Part shown: positions 1 through 10,816 of the stretch, one piece after another
How positions within the stretch are numbered: the stretch's first letter is position 1
How the letters are laid out: each line of letters starts with the position of its first letter
Assembly: GCA_946408385.1 (NCBI GenBank)
Contig: CAMJSB010000004.1
Coordinates: 46,246 to 110,245 of the forward strand
DNA from: an uncultured bacterium
GTDB taxonomy: Bacteria; Patescibacteriota; Gracilibacteria; Absconditabacterales; Absconditicoccaceae
Direction: 5' to 3'
DNA: 64,000 nucleotides
Made by a program: the position numbers and the translations under genes
The notes under the pieces: generated by a model
Seen by the model: the letters and a program-made list of their open reading frames with translations, nothing else
What the model was told of the DNA's origin: nothing
Database searches by the model: none

Positions 1-2922
1 TTTTTTAGAAACTTGAACAGGAACTCTTCATCCAAATTGTTTACTTGCTTGCTTAAGTTTTTCCATCACTTCAGGATTATCTTGAACCATTTCAAATAAT
101 AGATTTTGAGCTTCTTGCTGCTCAGCTACTGCACGATAATCAATTCTCATCAGCTTAGTTGTTGTATCGGCTTTGATATTTTGCTGTAGTAATTCAAACT
201 TTTCAAATGATTCCTGCTTATAAACGATAAGTGGATCCATTTGTGCATAGCCCATGAAACTAACTTTATCCTTCAAATATTGCATATCATCGATATGAGC
301 TACCCAAAGTTTATCGATTACCTGTAAATTGACATCTCTTAAAATATTGAAAAGCAGATTCTGATCATATTTTTCTCGAGTTTCAGTGAAATATTCTACT
401 AATCTACGATCTAAACTATTGGCTAAAGTTTTGAAATCCATCTGCTCATATTCAGCTTTTTGTTTTGCATCAATTTCTAGTCAAAACTCTTTATTTAAAA
501 CCAATAATAAATCTCACACACTCTGTCATGTTGCTTCAGCTGTAGAAACCTGAGTATTCAAGATTTCTTGAGAATCAAGCATAAACTGCTGTTTAGCTGT
601 TTTTAGCCATTCAGTCTTTTTCTCCTCATCTTCATTTGCTTCAATAATACTATCTCTAATGAAATATATTCTCTTTCTTTGCTTATCGATTACTGAATCG
701 TAGTCAAATAAGTGTTTTCTGGTACTAAAATGCCAAGCTTCAATCTCTTTCTGAGATCTAGTGATAGCAGATGTAAATTGTCTTTGAGTCAGTTCTAATC
801 CTGCTAAATCTTCTTTGGAAAGCAGCATTCATGCCATAGCTTGAATTCTTTCTCATCACATTTTTCTCATCAAAGTATCGTCCAAAGCGACAAAGAAAAC
901 TGAAACTCCAGGATCTCATTGTCTACCGGCACGTCCGCGTAACTGGTTATCGATTCTTCTAGATTCATGCTTTTCTGTTCAAAGAATGAATAGTCCATAA
1001 TGGAAATCCTTTTCAATGGTTTCTTTTGTTCATTCTGCTGATTCTATTGTAATCTTTGCGAAAATATCAGTTTGTTCTTTCTTTTTCTTGTTGATTTGAA
1101 TACTGATTTTTAATCAATCCTTAGAAATGCTTGATTTTTCAGCTTTTGTAATATCATCATTTTCAAGTCAGAATTGATTCTTTAGTCATTCAATAGTCAA
1201 TTCATATTCTTTTCTTGAATATATATTAGCTTTTACGGCAGTCTGATTTTTAATTTGCTTTGCACACCATTTAGCGTAATTACCTGCCATTTTTTCGTTC
1301 AATCAGTCTTCCAATTTGATATCGGTTCCACGTCATGCCATGTTCGTAGCTACTACAACTGATTGATATTTACCAGCATTGGCTACAATATGAGCTTCCT
1401 GTTCATGGAATTTAGCATTCAAAACGTAGTGAGTAATTGCATCTTTTTCGAGGATACGAGAAACATATTCAGATGTAGCAATATCAGCAGTTCAGATTAG
1501 GATTGGTTGTCAGATTTCATGATAAAATTTGATATAATCCTTCACAAATTTCCATTTTATCTGCTGATTATAATAAACTTTATCGTTTTTGTCTACTCTA
1601 ATTATTGGTTTATTTGTAGGTACGATAACAACTTCTAGTTCGTAAATTTTTTGGAATTCCTCAGCTTCAGTGGCAGCAGTACCAGTCATACCGGCTAATT
1701 TTTTATATTGCTTGAAAAAATTCTGATAAGTAATTGTAGCCATGGTCTGAGATTCACGCTGAATCTGTACTCATTCCTTAGCTTCGATTGCCTGATGAAG
1801 TCATTCACTAAATCTTCTTCATGGCATTGTTCTACCAGTGTGTTCGTCAACGATAAGGACTTCTCAATTTGAAACGATATAATCTACATCTCTGATATAA
1901 ACAGCTTTTGCTCTTAAAGCATTTTCGATATGGTGAATCTCTTCAAATCAAAAATCTTTATAGAGATTTTCTACATTCAATAGTTGTTCAAGTTTTGCGA
2001 TTCATTTTCCACTTAATGAAGCTGTTTTAGTCTTTTCATCGATATAGTAATCTCCGTCTTCTTCTTGCTCTTTTGGCTCATCATTTATCAATTCATTCAA
2101 AAGTCATTTGCTTACTTTTTTCTTTCCGCTACATGGAGTAAGCATATTTACGATATTTGCATAATATGTGTATTTTTCTGTAGGTTCTTCTCTGGCTTCT
2201 GAAATAATTAATGGAGTTCTAGCCTCATCAATTAGGATGGAGTCTATTTCGTCGACGATGGCAAAATTTAAAGGTCTCCAAATCAGATTTCTTCTTTCCA
2301 TTGTCTGAACTAGATTATCTCTCAAATAATCAAATCATAATTCTGAATTTTCTACATATGTGATATCTTTTGAATATTCTTCTCTTCTTTTTTGTAATGG
2401 AGTTCATTTAACTACGCTTCAAACCGTTAATCCAAGCCATTGGTATAAATATCCTATCCATTGGGCATCACGAGATGCTAGGTAATCATTTACTGTAACT
2501 ACGTGAACTCAATTTCCAGATAATGCATTTAAATATACTGGAGCGGCTGCAACGAGAGTTTTTCATTCTCATGTTTTCATCTCTGCAATTTTACCTTGAT
2601 GAAGAATAATTCATCAAAGAAGCTGAACATCATAAGGAATCATATTCCAGGTTTGTTTTTCTCATTTCACATCGTAAGTATCTCCCACCATCCTTTTACA
2701 AGCCTGTTTTACTACTGCAAAAGCTTCTGGAAGAATGTCATCAAGAGTTTCTCATTTAGTTAATCTTTCTTTGAATTCAGGTGTCTTAGCTTTAATCTCG
2801 TCATCAGAAAGAGTTTCAAATTTGTCGTATCGTTCATTGATTTTGGTAACGATTGGCCATAATGCATTAATCTGCTTTTGATTATAATCTCATCAAATCA
2901 AATTAGTTAACCAGTTAAACAT
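1..2922 (-). CDS. secA: Preprotein translocase ATPase SecA (3' end beyond the window)
   Basis: SecA is the cytoplasmic ATPase that drives unfolded preproteins through the SecYEG channel. The frame from the ATG at 2922 stays open to base 1 (974 residues), with no TAA or TAG and many in-frame UGAs read as Gly. Walker A MKTGEGKTL is near residue 115, the DEAD-type motif [16 protein letters not shown] near 225-235, [11 protein letters not shown] in the middle, and the helicase motif GRAGRQGDPG near 665. The C-terminus, where a zinc-binding SEC-C motif may lie, is outside the window. The start follows a plausible promoter at 2979-3006. Identification is secure; only the 3' end is missing. Confidence 0.97.
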
Positions 2923-2978
2923 ATTTTTAAATTGAAAATAAAGACTTTTTTCTTGCAAGAACTCAAGCAAGTTTACTG

Positions 2979-3006
2979 ATTATATGAATCCGAGAGAATA
3001 AAACAA
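2979..3006 (-). promoter_or_regulatory. Predicted sigma-A promoter of secA
   Basis: On the minus strand TTGTTT (3006-3001) and a perfect TATAAT (2984-2979) are separated by 16 bp. The leader down to the secA ATG contains a small CTTGC/GCAAG hairpin (about 2952-2970). Predicted by pattern only. Confidence 0.5.
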
Positions 3007-3067
3007 TCTGATTTTTATAAAAACGGCTGTAATATTTGAAGTAAAAATTCATAAATATCACATGGTC

Positions 3068-3095
3068 TTGATTTATTCTTTTTTTTATTTATAAT
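3068..3095 (+). promoter_or_regulatory. Predicted promoter of ndk
   Basis: TTGATT (3068-3073) and TATAAT (3090-3095) are 16 bp apart, about 45 bp before the ndk start and divergent from secA. Confidence 0.5.
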
Positions 3096-3141
3096 AATGG
3101 AGTAATAATTAATTAGAGTTAAAATAAAAAGTAAAAACAGA

Positions 3142-3561
3142 ATGAAAACTTTTGCGATGATTAAACCTAGTTGTATTGTATATTCAACAGAGGTTGAGGC
3201 AGCAATAATAGCTGCGGGGTTAAGAATCGAGACTTCTGCTGAAGTCCGTTTCACGAGGGAAATGTCAGAGGAATTCTATGCTGAGCACAAAGGTAAACCT
3301 TTCTTCGAAGGATTGGTTGCTATGATCTCTTCTGCTCCAGTTAGAGTATACTGCTTATCTGGAGAAAATGCTATTCAAGTATGGAGAGACTTGATAGGTC
3401 CCACAAATCCCAACAAAGGAAAAGAGGATCAATTGCGTAGAAAATATGCTGACGCAGAAGCCTATGCAGCAGGAAGTCCAGACAATGGGTTCCATGGCTC
3501 AGCCAATCCAGAGGATGCTGAACGTGAGATTGATCTTATGAGAAAATGGCAATTTTTATAA
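3142..3561 (+). CDS. ndk: Nucleoside diphosphate kinase
   Basis: NDK transfers the terminal phosphate of ATP onto other (d)NDPs through a phospho-histidine and so balances nucleotide pools in the cytosol. The 139-residue length is normal for the family. The N-terminus KTFAMIKPS and the active-site stretch DNGFHGS (catalytic His about residue 118) are clear. The residue after HGS, normally Asp, is Ala here (HGSAN), a mild departure from the consensus. The gene ends in TAA, contains no in-frame UGA, and is followed at once by a terminator, so it is probably monocistronic. Confidence 0.95.
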   Translation: MKTFAMIKPSCIVYSTEVEAAIIAAGLRIETSAEVRFTREMSEEFYAEHKGKPFFEGLVAMISSAPVRVYCLSGENAIQVWRDLIGPTNPNKGKEDQLRRKYADAEAYAAGSPDNGFHGSANPEDAEREIDLMRKWQFL

Positions 3562-3582
3562 GGAAATCTTTTAAAACTGAAA

Positions 3583-3616
3583 GGGCTGGTTGTTTACCAG
3601 CTCATTCTTTTTTTTA
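3583..3616 (+). terminator. Rho-independent terminator after ndk
   Basis: GCTGGT (3585-3590) pairs with ACCAGC (3596-3601) and is followed by a run of T (3608-3615). Confidence 0.75.
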
Positions 3617-3679
3617 ATCACTTGAAAAAATAACAAGGAATTATACAATGAACTAATATTTATTATATTGAAATAAAAT

Positions 3680-4231
3680 ATGTTTCATTATTTTCAGTGA
3701 AAAGTAGAAAAGAAAGGCTGAATTACATTGTTAATTCACGATTTTATTGGGGTTCAGGTTTTTTATGCTTGAAAAAAATCTCAGTGAGAATTCTATCTTT
3801 TTCCAGTTTATGATGAAAATAAGAGAACGGTGCAATATTTTGCATTCGATACGTTAGAGCAAAAAAAGATTTTTGAACAATTCTTAAAAGTAAACTGAAT
3901 TTGAAGTAAAACAGCATTTCAACTTGCACAAACTCCATCGGAAGAGCTATCAAATGCAGTCAAAAATATGGATGTGAAATTCTTTCAATCAATTCCATGA
4001 GTATGACCAAAATGAGCAAAGAAAATCCTACTTGAACTCAAAGATTCACTTAATGCAAATGAATTATCATCACTTGATGTGGATCAGAAATTATTCAAAG
4101 ATATTGTGAAATCTATGCGTTGACTGGGTTATGAAGCGGAAAGTGTAAAAAAAGTTTTGCTTACATACAAAGAGCCAATCACCAGAGAAAAAATGCCAGC
4201 AATTATCAAACGAATTATAACACAGCTTTAA
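3680..4231 (+). CDS. ruvA: Holliday junction branch-migration protein RuvA
   Basis: RuvA binds four-way DNA junctions and loads the RuvB motor for branch migration in recombination repair. Reading UGA as Gly gives 183 residues, close to the usual 190-200. Both helix-hairpin-helix motifs are visible: VNGIGSKTAFQLA in the centre and IPGVGPKGAKKILLEL after it. Several of their invariant glycines are encoded by UGA, which is strong local support for code 25. The C-terminal domain III (LGYEAESVKKVL), which binds RuvB, is also present. The gene ends in TAA 18 bp before the next gene, so the two are probably co-transcribed. Confidence 0.93.
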
Positions 4232-4249
4232 AAATCAGACTATTATTAT

Positions 4250-4681
4250 ATGTTTCAATTAAAAACAATATTAAATACATACGGAACAAAGATAAAATAT
4301 GCATTGCGAGTAGTTTTTTTTGTTGCAATGATTTTTGCAATTAGAACATATGTAAATTATTTAACAGTGGTAGATTCAATTGAGACAGTGAATGTGAGAA
4401 CCGCATCAGTTCAAAATGAAATGGATTATGCTCAGAATTTTCAGAAAAAATATTTAGCTTCAGATTATGGTTATCTTTTCCTTGCGCATGATAATTCTAT
4501 GGTATTTTGATGAGAGGAAATCATACTTTTTAAATCTTCATGAGATGTATTAGAATCATGATTTAATGTTGATTTGACACATATTCCATATCGTCCAACT
4601 GAAGAAGAACAGAGGAAAATGTTAGATCCGAAGAAGGCATGGAATTTATACTTTGCAGAGACTTGGGAAAAAATAAATTAA
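4250..4681 (+). CDS. Single-pass membrane protein of unknown function
   Basis: This 143-residue protein follows ruvA by 18 bp. It has a basic N-terminus (about residues 1-18), one hydrophobic helix VVFFVAMIFAI (about 20-33), and an extracytoplasmic part that may begin with a short helical stretch (about 40-75). I recognise no family. UGA pairs occur in the middle (MVFGGEE). The topology resembles small FtsB/FtsL-like or septum-associated proteins, but no sequence motif supports that. It looks like a real gene because it sits tightly in a plus-strand run and ends in TAA. Confidence 0.7.
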
Positions 4682-4754
4682 ATACAATGCTACTTAAGCA
4701 ATATAAACGAAATAATTGTGATAAAATAATATTTATAATTTGTAAAAAATTATA

Positions 4755-6080
4755 ATGTTAACTGCATTCTCGATATTCTGGATATTAAACGTATTTTATC
4801 AAATCATATCTACATTTTTTGTATATTGAATTCATTTATGTAATCCCTCAGATCCAGCATTAATTCGTGAATGAATATGGATATTGTTCCTATTTGTAAC
4901 TCTGATTTTATGATATAAGAAATTTAAACCATATTGGAAAAGGCGGAAGAAAGTTTGGATAGTGTTTATAATCCTTATTTTAGTTTCAGTATTTTTCTCA
5001 TGGTTAAAAGATGTTTCATGGAGTAATATGTTTATATGAATCAAATACTGATTTTGGTGGACTTTTATTTTGATATCCGCGAGTTTCTTTGGATATGTAT
5101 ACTCAGAAAAACGAAAAAAATCCAATCTGATTCAATTTCTCCCACGAATCTTAATTTGAATAGTTTGAGCAGGATTTTTATGGCAATGAGCCAAATTGTT
5201 GCGACCAAATTTTTTCTATTCTTTGGGATACTGAGGCTTAAATGATTACGCATTTAATATAAATCCACCAATATATTATCTAACTTGATTTGGATGAACA
5301 TTACGTCGACAATGATTCTTTTCATGACCAAATAATTATTGATATTTCTTGGTTGCATTCCTTCCATTCGTTTGGCGATTCTTTACGAATAAAATCAAAA
5401 AAAATGAAAATTTAGTATGATCAATTATAGCACTAACAATTTGGATGGCATGAATGGCGGCTACATTATCACGTGCAGTTTTAGTATGAGCGGTTGTTGT
5501 GTTTTTAGTTTTTTATCGGAAGGAATTAAAATCTAAAAAGCGATTATTACTCTGATGATGAATATGAATTCTTACTATTCTAGTGGGATTGTCAGTCCGA
5601 AAACGAGAATCGACAGTTTGACATATTGCAAGTAAATTTGAGACAATCCCAGAAGTAATCTCTGCTCCAATATGACATGGACTTGGAAGTTCATGACCAG
5701 GAGTTCATTACAAATGAAAATACCTTCCAGAGAATTATTTCTTACAAATAATGCTTGATATTTGAACTATTTGATTCCTGTTCCGAGCTTTTTCAATGTT
5801 ATATTTATTTTTAATCCAGCATAAAGTGGTGTGATTAAATAAATGAAAGCTGACCATTGAAGAGGAATATTATCTTCAAGTATTACATAAATTACAAATC
5901 TGATTTTTTGCATTACTTATAATGTGATTATTCTTACATGTATTTGAGGATAGTATGGTGAATTATCTATTCTTTACGATATATGGAATAGTTCTAGGAG
6001 GCTTGAGTACAAAGTTGAAAGGGGAGTTGTCTCGAAAAGAGGTGTTGATACAAAATAAAAAACTGCAATTAAAAATCTAA
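4755..6080 (+). CDS. O-antigen ligase/polymerase-like polytopic membrane protein (Wzy_C type)
   Basis: This 441-residue, very hydrophobic protein has about ten or more predicted membrane helices. Its large loop in the second half reads IGHGLGSSGPGVHYKG followed by PENYFLQIMLDIG. That is the arrangement of the O-antigen ligase (WaaL/Wzy_C) family, where conserved residues of the periplasmic loop handle undecaprenyl-linked glycans. I infer it polymerises or ligates a surface glycan. With the glycosyltransferase at 16.1-17.6 kb and the SLH proteins it would help build the cell surface. Many glycines are UGA. It ends in TAA just before a strong terminator. The exact substrate cannot be read from sequence. 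Confidence 0.75.
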
Positions 6081-6087
6081 AGATAAA

Positions 6088-6120
6088 AAAACTCTCCAGC
6101 CGGAGAGTTGAAACTTTTTT
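6088..6120. terminator. Terminator between convergent genes
   Basis: The 8-bp stem AACTCTCC/GGAGAGTT (6090-6109) is flanked by A-rich sequence on the left and T-rich on the right. It could serve both the membrane protein on the left and the minus-strand gene on the right. Confidence 0.75.
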
Positions 6121-6138
6121 ATCTATCCGTATAAAGGA

Positions 6139-6555
6139 TTAAGCATAGATTGAAATAGTAATTTCATCCAGCATTTTTCTAATTAAATCTTTCAATTCAT
6201 CAGTAGCAAATGAAAATTGATTTCTAAGATATCCATCATTTACACAAACTGTATCAATTGTATCGATAGTATTCAATAATCATTCAACGATGCATTTTAG
6301 TTCTTCTTTCGAAGAGATCAATCCATTATTCAACTCTTTCTCTAGGCGAATAAGATGGTATTTGATTTTAAGAATATTTTTTATCAGAAGATCAACATAT
6401 TCAGTGTTGATTTGATGAGCTACTCATCCACCATAAGCCCCAACAGATTCTGCATTTACTTCAAGAGCAGAGATTAATGCATCACAGGTTTCATTGATTT
6501 TATCCATCAAGTTGGATAATTTTTCATTTGACTGAATTGAATTTACTGATTCCAT
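6139..6555 (-). CDS. Small helical protein of unknown function
   Basis: 138 residues from the ATG at 6555 to TAA at 6139. An in-frame ATG further upstream (6615) could add about 20 residues. The sequence is largely charged helix (SNEKLSNLMDKINETCDALI early; LIRLEKELNNGLISSKEELK later) with no membrane segment or recognised motif. It has one clear UGA-encoded glycine run (AYGGGVAH). It stands alone between a terminator and an intergenic region. Function unknown. Confidence 0.6.
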
Positions 6556-6868
6556 GATATTGATATGAAATGAATAAAAATTTATTTTTTTATTTGACGA
6601 TGTAATTATACTCATAAAATTAAAAATATGCAAAATTTTTGATAATTTTCATTCCCAATCCTCTTACGTTTTAAAAATCTGATTTTTTTAATATTTACTT
6701 TAGTAAATTTTGAATAGCTTTTGATAACATTTGGTTTGATAACAAAGGGTTTGCAAAAATATCCACAAATTTCCTCTAAAAGCAAAATTTATACAAAAAA
6801 TCCATATTGATTTTCTTGTTTAAAAGCATAATTTGTAATCAGATTTTTAATTATTTATTTGAAATTAT

Positions 6869-7648
6869 ATGAAAATAGTTCAATGAGCAATAAAAACTCC
6901 AAAACAGATTGCGAACATCAGAGAAAGCTGAAAGTATCTGAATGAAATGTTATTGATTCTTAGAGAAAAAGCCAAAGCATGAGTAGCACTTATAGAGCTT
7001 GAATTTGTAGCAGAACATTTCATTCAACAACACAATTTAAAATGAGCTTTTAAGTGATATGATGGATATCCTACAAATTTATGTTTATCCGTAAATAATT
7101 GTGTAGTTCATTGAATTCCAAATGAATATATTCTCAAAAATGGAGATTTGCTAAAAATCGACGCATGAGTAATTTATCAAAAATGATATTCTGATTCTGC
7201 GATTTCGGTAGTGATTGGATGAGAAATGGCTAATCCATTAGCTCATGAATTGATAACAGTGACAAAAAGTGCACTAGATAATTGAATAGCGACTATTCAG
7301 CCTTGAAAATCAATGTATGATTATGGAAATACGGTAGCAACTACGGTTCGTGCAGCTGGGTTTAAAGTTCTAAAAGATTTGACAGGTCATGGATGTGGAA
7401 ATGCTGTGCATGAAAGACCATATGTTTTCAATTATGGGCATCCAGATATGAAAAAACAATTTTTTACTCCATGAATGGTACTTTGCTTCGAGCCGATTAC
7501 TGCGGTAATGAGCGATGATTTCTATATGGAATACGGAGATGAATGAATGTATACTCAGCATTGAGATTTAGGTTGTCAGTGGGAATATATGCTGTTGATT
7601 ACTGAAAAATGATATGAAATGATGAGTGGAATTACTGAGTGGGAGTAA
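6869..7648 (+). CDS. map: Methionine aminopeptidase, type I
   Basis: MetAP removes the initiator methionine from nascent proteins in the cytosol and uses two metal ions. The protein is 259 residues, the usual size. All five metal ligands are recognisable: D98 (KIDAG), D109 (YSDSA), H174 (LTGHG), E208 (CFEPI) and E239 (QWEYM). The substrate-pocket stretch NNCVVHGIPN is also present. Many glycines are UGA. It starts a plus-strand run (map, holA, secreted protein, MurI-like) with short gaps, consistent with one operon. Confidence 0.95.
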
Positions 7649-7714
7649 TGTTGAAAAAAAATGGTAAAAATATAAATTAAAAAAGTCAGATTTTTATTTT
7701 CAGTTTTGGTTTGA

Positions 7715-8728
7715 ATGACAGAGGAAACTCCAAAAAAAATCTTTCTTTTTACGTGAGAGAATACATATACATTAAATAAAGAACTTAAAAGGCGAAAGGA
7801 TATGTTTGCAGAAAAAAATGGAGCAAATAGTATTTTTTCGTTTAATCGTGAAAATCGAGATTATGGTCAGATTAAACAAACTATTTTTAGTGGATGATTC
7901 TTTGTTACCAATAAATTAATTATTCTTTACGGAGTTCCGCTAGACACAGAAAAATCTAATGCAATTAAGGCTGATGAAATTGAAAAATTAGCTGAAGATA
8001 TTATGAACTACCAACTTCCAAGTGAAGTTCTTGTAATTTGTGTATCTTACAAACCTGATAAACGTGGTCGTTTCTATAAGCGATTTGATAAATTGCATAA
8101 AGATAATCCAGCTCAGAAAATTATAAAAACATTTGCTCCTTTATCTGAACGTGAATTGCCAGATTTTGTAAAGGAAAATTCAAAAGATTTAAATCTGGAC
8201 TTGAAAGTTATTCAGGCTTTAATACATAAGATTTGAAACGATCAATTTCGTCTGGAGTCAGAAATAGATAAATTAATATACCGAAAAAAATATTATAATG
8301 AAGAAATTACACCAAAAGTAGTAGATGAAGTTTGTTTTGGGATGATAGAGGAGGATGTTTTTCAGCTTTTGGATTTAGCTTTAACTGATACAAAATCTGC
8401 AATCAAATTTGTTCAATGATTACAAGATGATGGATTGGATCGAAATGCAGTAAATGGTTCATTCGCATGGGGACTTAGGAATTGTTTATTTGTACTTGAT
8501 TACGCTGATCATTGAATTACGGATTCAAAACAAATAGCTAGCGAATTAAAACAAAATCCATGGGCAATTATGAATATAACTAAAAAATTAAAACTTCTAA
8601 AAGAAAAAAAGAATCTGATTCAGAATTTATTCAAAAGTATTGTAGATATAGATTATGAGATAAAAAGTGGAAATTCTCAACCTGAAAGTTATTTCTTTAC
8701 AATAAAAAAAATATTACTCCAAAATTAG
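7715..8728 (+). CDS. holA: DNA polymerase III delta subunit (HolA)
   Basis: The delta subunit of the clamp loader opens the sliding clamp. The 337-residue length, N-terminal KIFLFTGENTYT, the central FVKENSKDLNLDL and the helical C-terminus (SFAWGLRNCLFVL, NPWAIMNITKKLK) match the HolA family in length and layout. Identity with DnaX-type domains is weak, as is normal for delta. Ends in TAG. The matching delta-prime subunit lies at 44640-45545, so this window carries two clamp-loader subunits in separate places. Confidence 0.8.
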
Positions 8729-8788
8729 TCCATTATTTGATTTTTTTGTGTAATTGTTTATAAAACTGTTGAATGTGTTTTACTTAAA

Positions 8789-9391
8789 ATGAAGTGTATG
8801 CGTAAATTTGGAATATTTCTGTTATTGATATTTATGACTTTATTATCTAGTCAGACTTTTTGATATTTAGAAAGTAAAGTATATTGTAATCTTGAAAATA
8901 ACAATGTAACGATTTTTATGAAAAATGAAGAATGAACTACGAAATGTCAGATTTATCTAGATACGATATATCAATTGGCATTGAAAAAATATAATGAAAT
9001 CTCAGCAATCCGTTCATATATAGAACAGGGAGATGATGCATATTATTGGAAAAAAATATGAGAGGATAAGAATGCAGAATTTCTTAAATTAGTAAACTAT
9101 AGAACACAGATAAAAACAGCAATAGATAAGTTTGAGTCAGCATTGTTTGATAAATATAGTTATTCATTGAAAAAGCCGATGCAGACTTATTATTCAGAAC
9201 TAGAATCTCAATATTATATATTGGTAAATCAAGATGTATCACTCAGAAAATCAGACCATTCTCTAAAACTTACTCAATTAGAACAACAAATGTGGAATGT
9301 GAATCATATTATAAATGCAAAGAATTTGGATGAGATTATGGAAGTGGTTTCATCATATATTTATCTGAAAAAGCAAATAGAATGAAAATAG
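8789..9391 (+). CDS. Secreted protein of unknown function
   Basis: 200 residues. The N-terminus has basic residues (MKCMRK) followed by a hydrophobic helix ending near SSQTFG, a plausible signal peptide. The mature part is helical and rich in Lys, Tyr and Gln, with two cysteines soon after the signal. The last codons are UGA (Gly), AAA and TAG. The stop overlaps the ATG of the next gene (9382), so the two are translationally coupled. No family recognised; an envelope role is plausible from location and signal only. Confidence 0.65.
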
Positions 9392-10194
9392 GGATAATTA
9401 GCTCAGGAATAGATACACTAGCATTGTTTCAATTTTTGACTCGTTATGACAATGAATATTTAGTTTATTGTGATCAAACTAGTTTTCCATATTGAGAAAA
9501 ATCACTCGATTTTGCATTAAATAATATAGAAAAAACAGGGGAGTTCTTGACTAAAAAATGAGCTGAAATAATAATTGTAGATCCAATCTATGAACTAGCT
9601 TTGAAGTATTCAGATAAGAAATTTTGATTTAAAAATTTACCATTATTTCAAGAATATTTACACAAATTTGCATTCAAACATTCATTAGTAGGTAAAATCT
9701 GAATTTTATCAGATTTCTGATCTAGTTGAAAAGTTCAGGGATTCCTTGAAAAAGAAGAAAAAGACTATAAACCAACTGAAGATCAAAGCTCTATCAAAAA
9801 ATTCAGTTATCCTTTTCATTATTGGGTAAAATCAGCTAGTTCACGAGTTGCAAATATTAATGATTTATGAGTTCATAATCCATATTTGATTCGTACGATG
9901 AAAAACGATTTACGTTATTTCAAGGATGCATATGTGGATACAATTTTGCCCATGCATTACCATTATTTTCGTATGCAGAGAGCGATAAAATCATTTTTCA
10001 ATTTCCATAAAATCAGATTTCATGATTTTTTAGTAGTTGAGGAATGTTTTAATAATTTAGTAGAAAAATCTGACTGAATATATTGAGTTAATGTACGAAT
10101 AAACCAGTCTTGAGAATTTTTAACTCGTAATAAACAGTTGATGTGGCTGATGCAGAGAGGAAAATCTGTAGAGGTGAAAATTGAAGAGGTATAA
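9382..10194 (+). CDS. Glutamate racemase-like protein lacking both catalytic cysteines
   Basis: The 270-residue protein follows the Asp/Glu racemase (MurI) layout. Its N-terminus IGIISSGIDTLALFQFL and then VYCDQTSFPYGEKS match the MurI pattern of FDSGxGGL followed by DxxxxPYGxKS. In MurI, catalytic Cys1 sits in an ACNTASA motif; the aligned stretch here is IIIVDPIYELA with no Cys. Cys2 sits in GCTHYPLL; the aligned stretch here is TILPMHYHYF, again without Cys. It therefore cannot work by the two-cysteine mechanism that makes D-glutamate for peptidoglycan. It overlaps the previous gene by 10 bp and ends in TAA. It may be a regulatory or repurposed homologue. Family assignment is by eye and moderately sure. 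Confidence 0.65.
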
Positions 10195-10254
10195 AATTTT
10201 AATAAGAATAAAAAATAAAGGGACAAGCCTTTATTTCTCTAATAAACTATCTTT

Positions 10255-10338
10255 TACCAGGGATGGGACTCGAACCCACACGACCGTGAAGTCACCAGAT
10301 TTTGAGTCTAGCATGTCTACCAATTCCATCACCCTGGC
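10255..10338 (-). tRNA. tRNA-Leu (CAA anticodon)
   Basis: Minus-strand cloverleaf of about 84 nt. Acceptor arms are GCCAGGG and CCCTGGT with discriminator A. It has a Leu-type D arm, anticodon loop CTCAAAA (anticodon CAA), a long variable arm and T arm GGGTTCGAGTCCC. No 3' CCA is encoded. The bases just 5' of the tRNA are complementary to its acceptor strand (see findings). Confidence 0.9.
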
Positions 10339-10407
10339 TAGGGTGATAGTTTATTTACCTCCTTATAATTTTTTCCTATTTAATTTCAATATACTTTTTT
10401 TAACTAC

Positions 10408-10437
10408 AAAAAACGGAGCATTCAATGCTCCGTTTTA
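10408..10437. terminator. Strong hairpin terminator
   Basis: An 11-bp perfect stem AAAACGGAGCA/TGCTCCGTTTT (10410-10436) with a 5-nt loop. It lies after the minus-strand gene at 10460-10747 and before the tRNA-Leu. Confidence 0.8.
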
Positions 10438-10459
10438 TTATTCGTGATTTTTATGCTTT

Positions 10460-10747
10460 TTAATCATTAAAATTTTTAAGATATTTTTTTTGCCAAATTA
10501 TATATAATTCACTTAAAATATTATCAAAATTTGCAATTTTATCCTTGAAAAAGTCTAAATTTTTATCTTTAAGCTTATCATATTCAGATTTTTCTTGCTC
10601 ATCTAAGAACTTATATAAATTTAGTTCGATATATTCATCCAAAATTGGACGCATATCTTCTTTCAGCATCTCAAAATTATCCACTTTAGGATCAAATCCT
10701 GCCATAACGAGTGTATCGTTTAGGAATTGTTCTTGTTCAATATTCAT
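10460..10747 (-). CDS. Small acidic helical protein of unknown function
   Basis: 95 residues ending in TAA, with no in-frame UGA. The N-terminus MNIEQEQFLNDTLVMAGFD is followed by amphipathic helices (LDEYIELNLYKFLDEQEKSE). No membrane segment. The pattern resembles small conserved proteins common in CPR genomes with a 'DTLVMAGF' type start, but I cannot name a domain with confidence. It lies 69 bp downstream of the giant gene on the same strand and is likely co-transcribed with it. Confidence 0.6.
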   Translation of the reverse strand: MNIEQEQFLNDTLVMAGFDPKVDNFEMLKEDMRPILDEYIELNLYKFLDEQEKSEYDKLKDKNLDFFKDKIANFDNILSELYIIWQKKYLKNFND

Positions 10748-10816
10748 TTTTATTTTGTTTATGAATTAAATTAATTGTATTTTATGAAATCTGTGTGATA
10801 TTGCAAATTATTCAGT

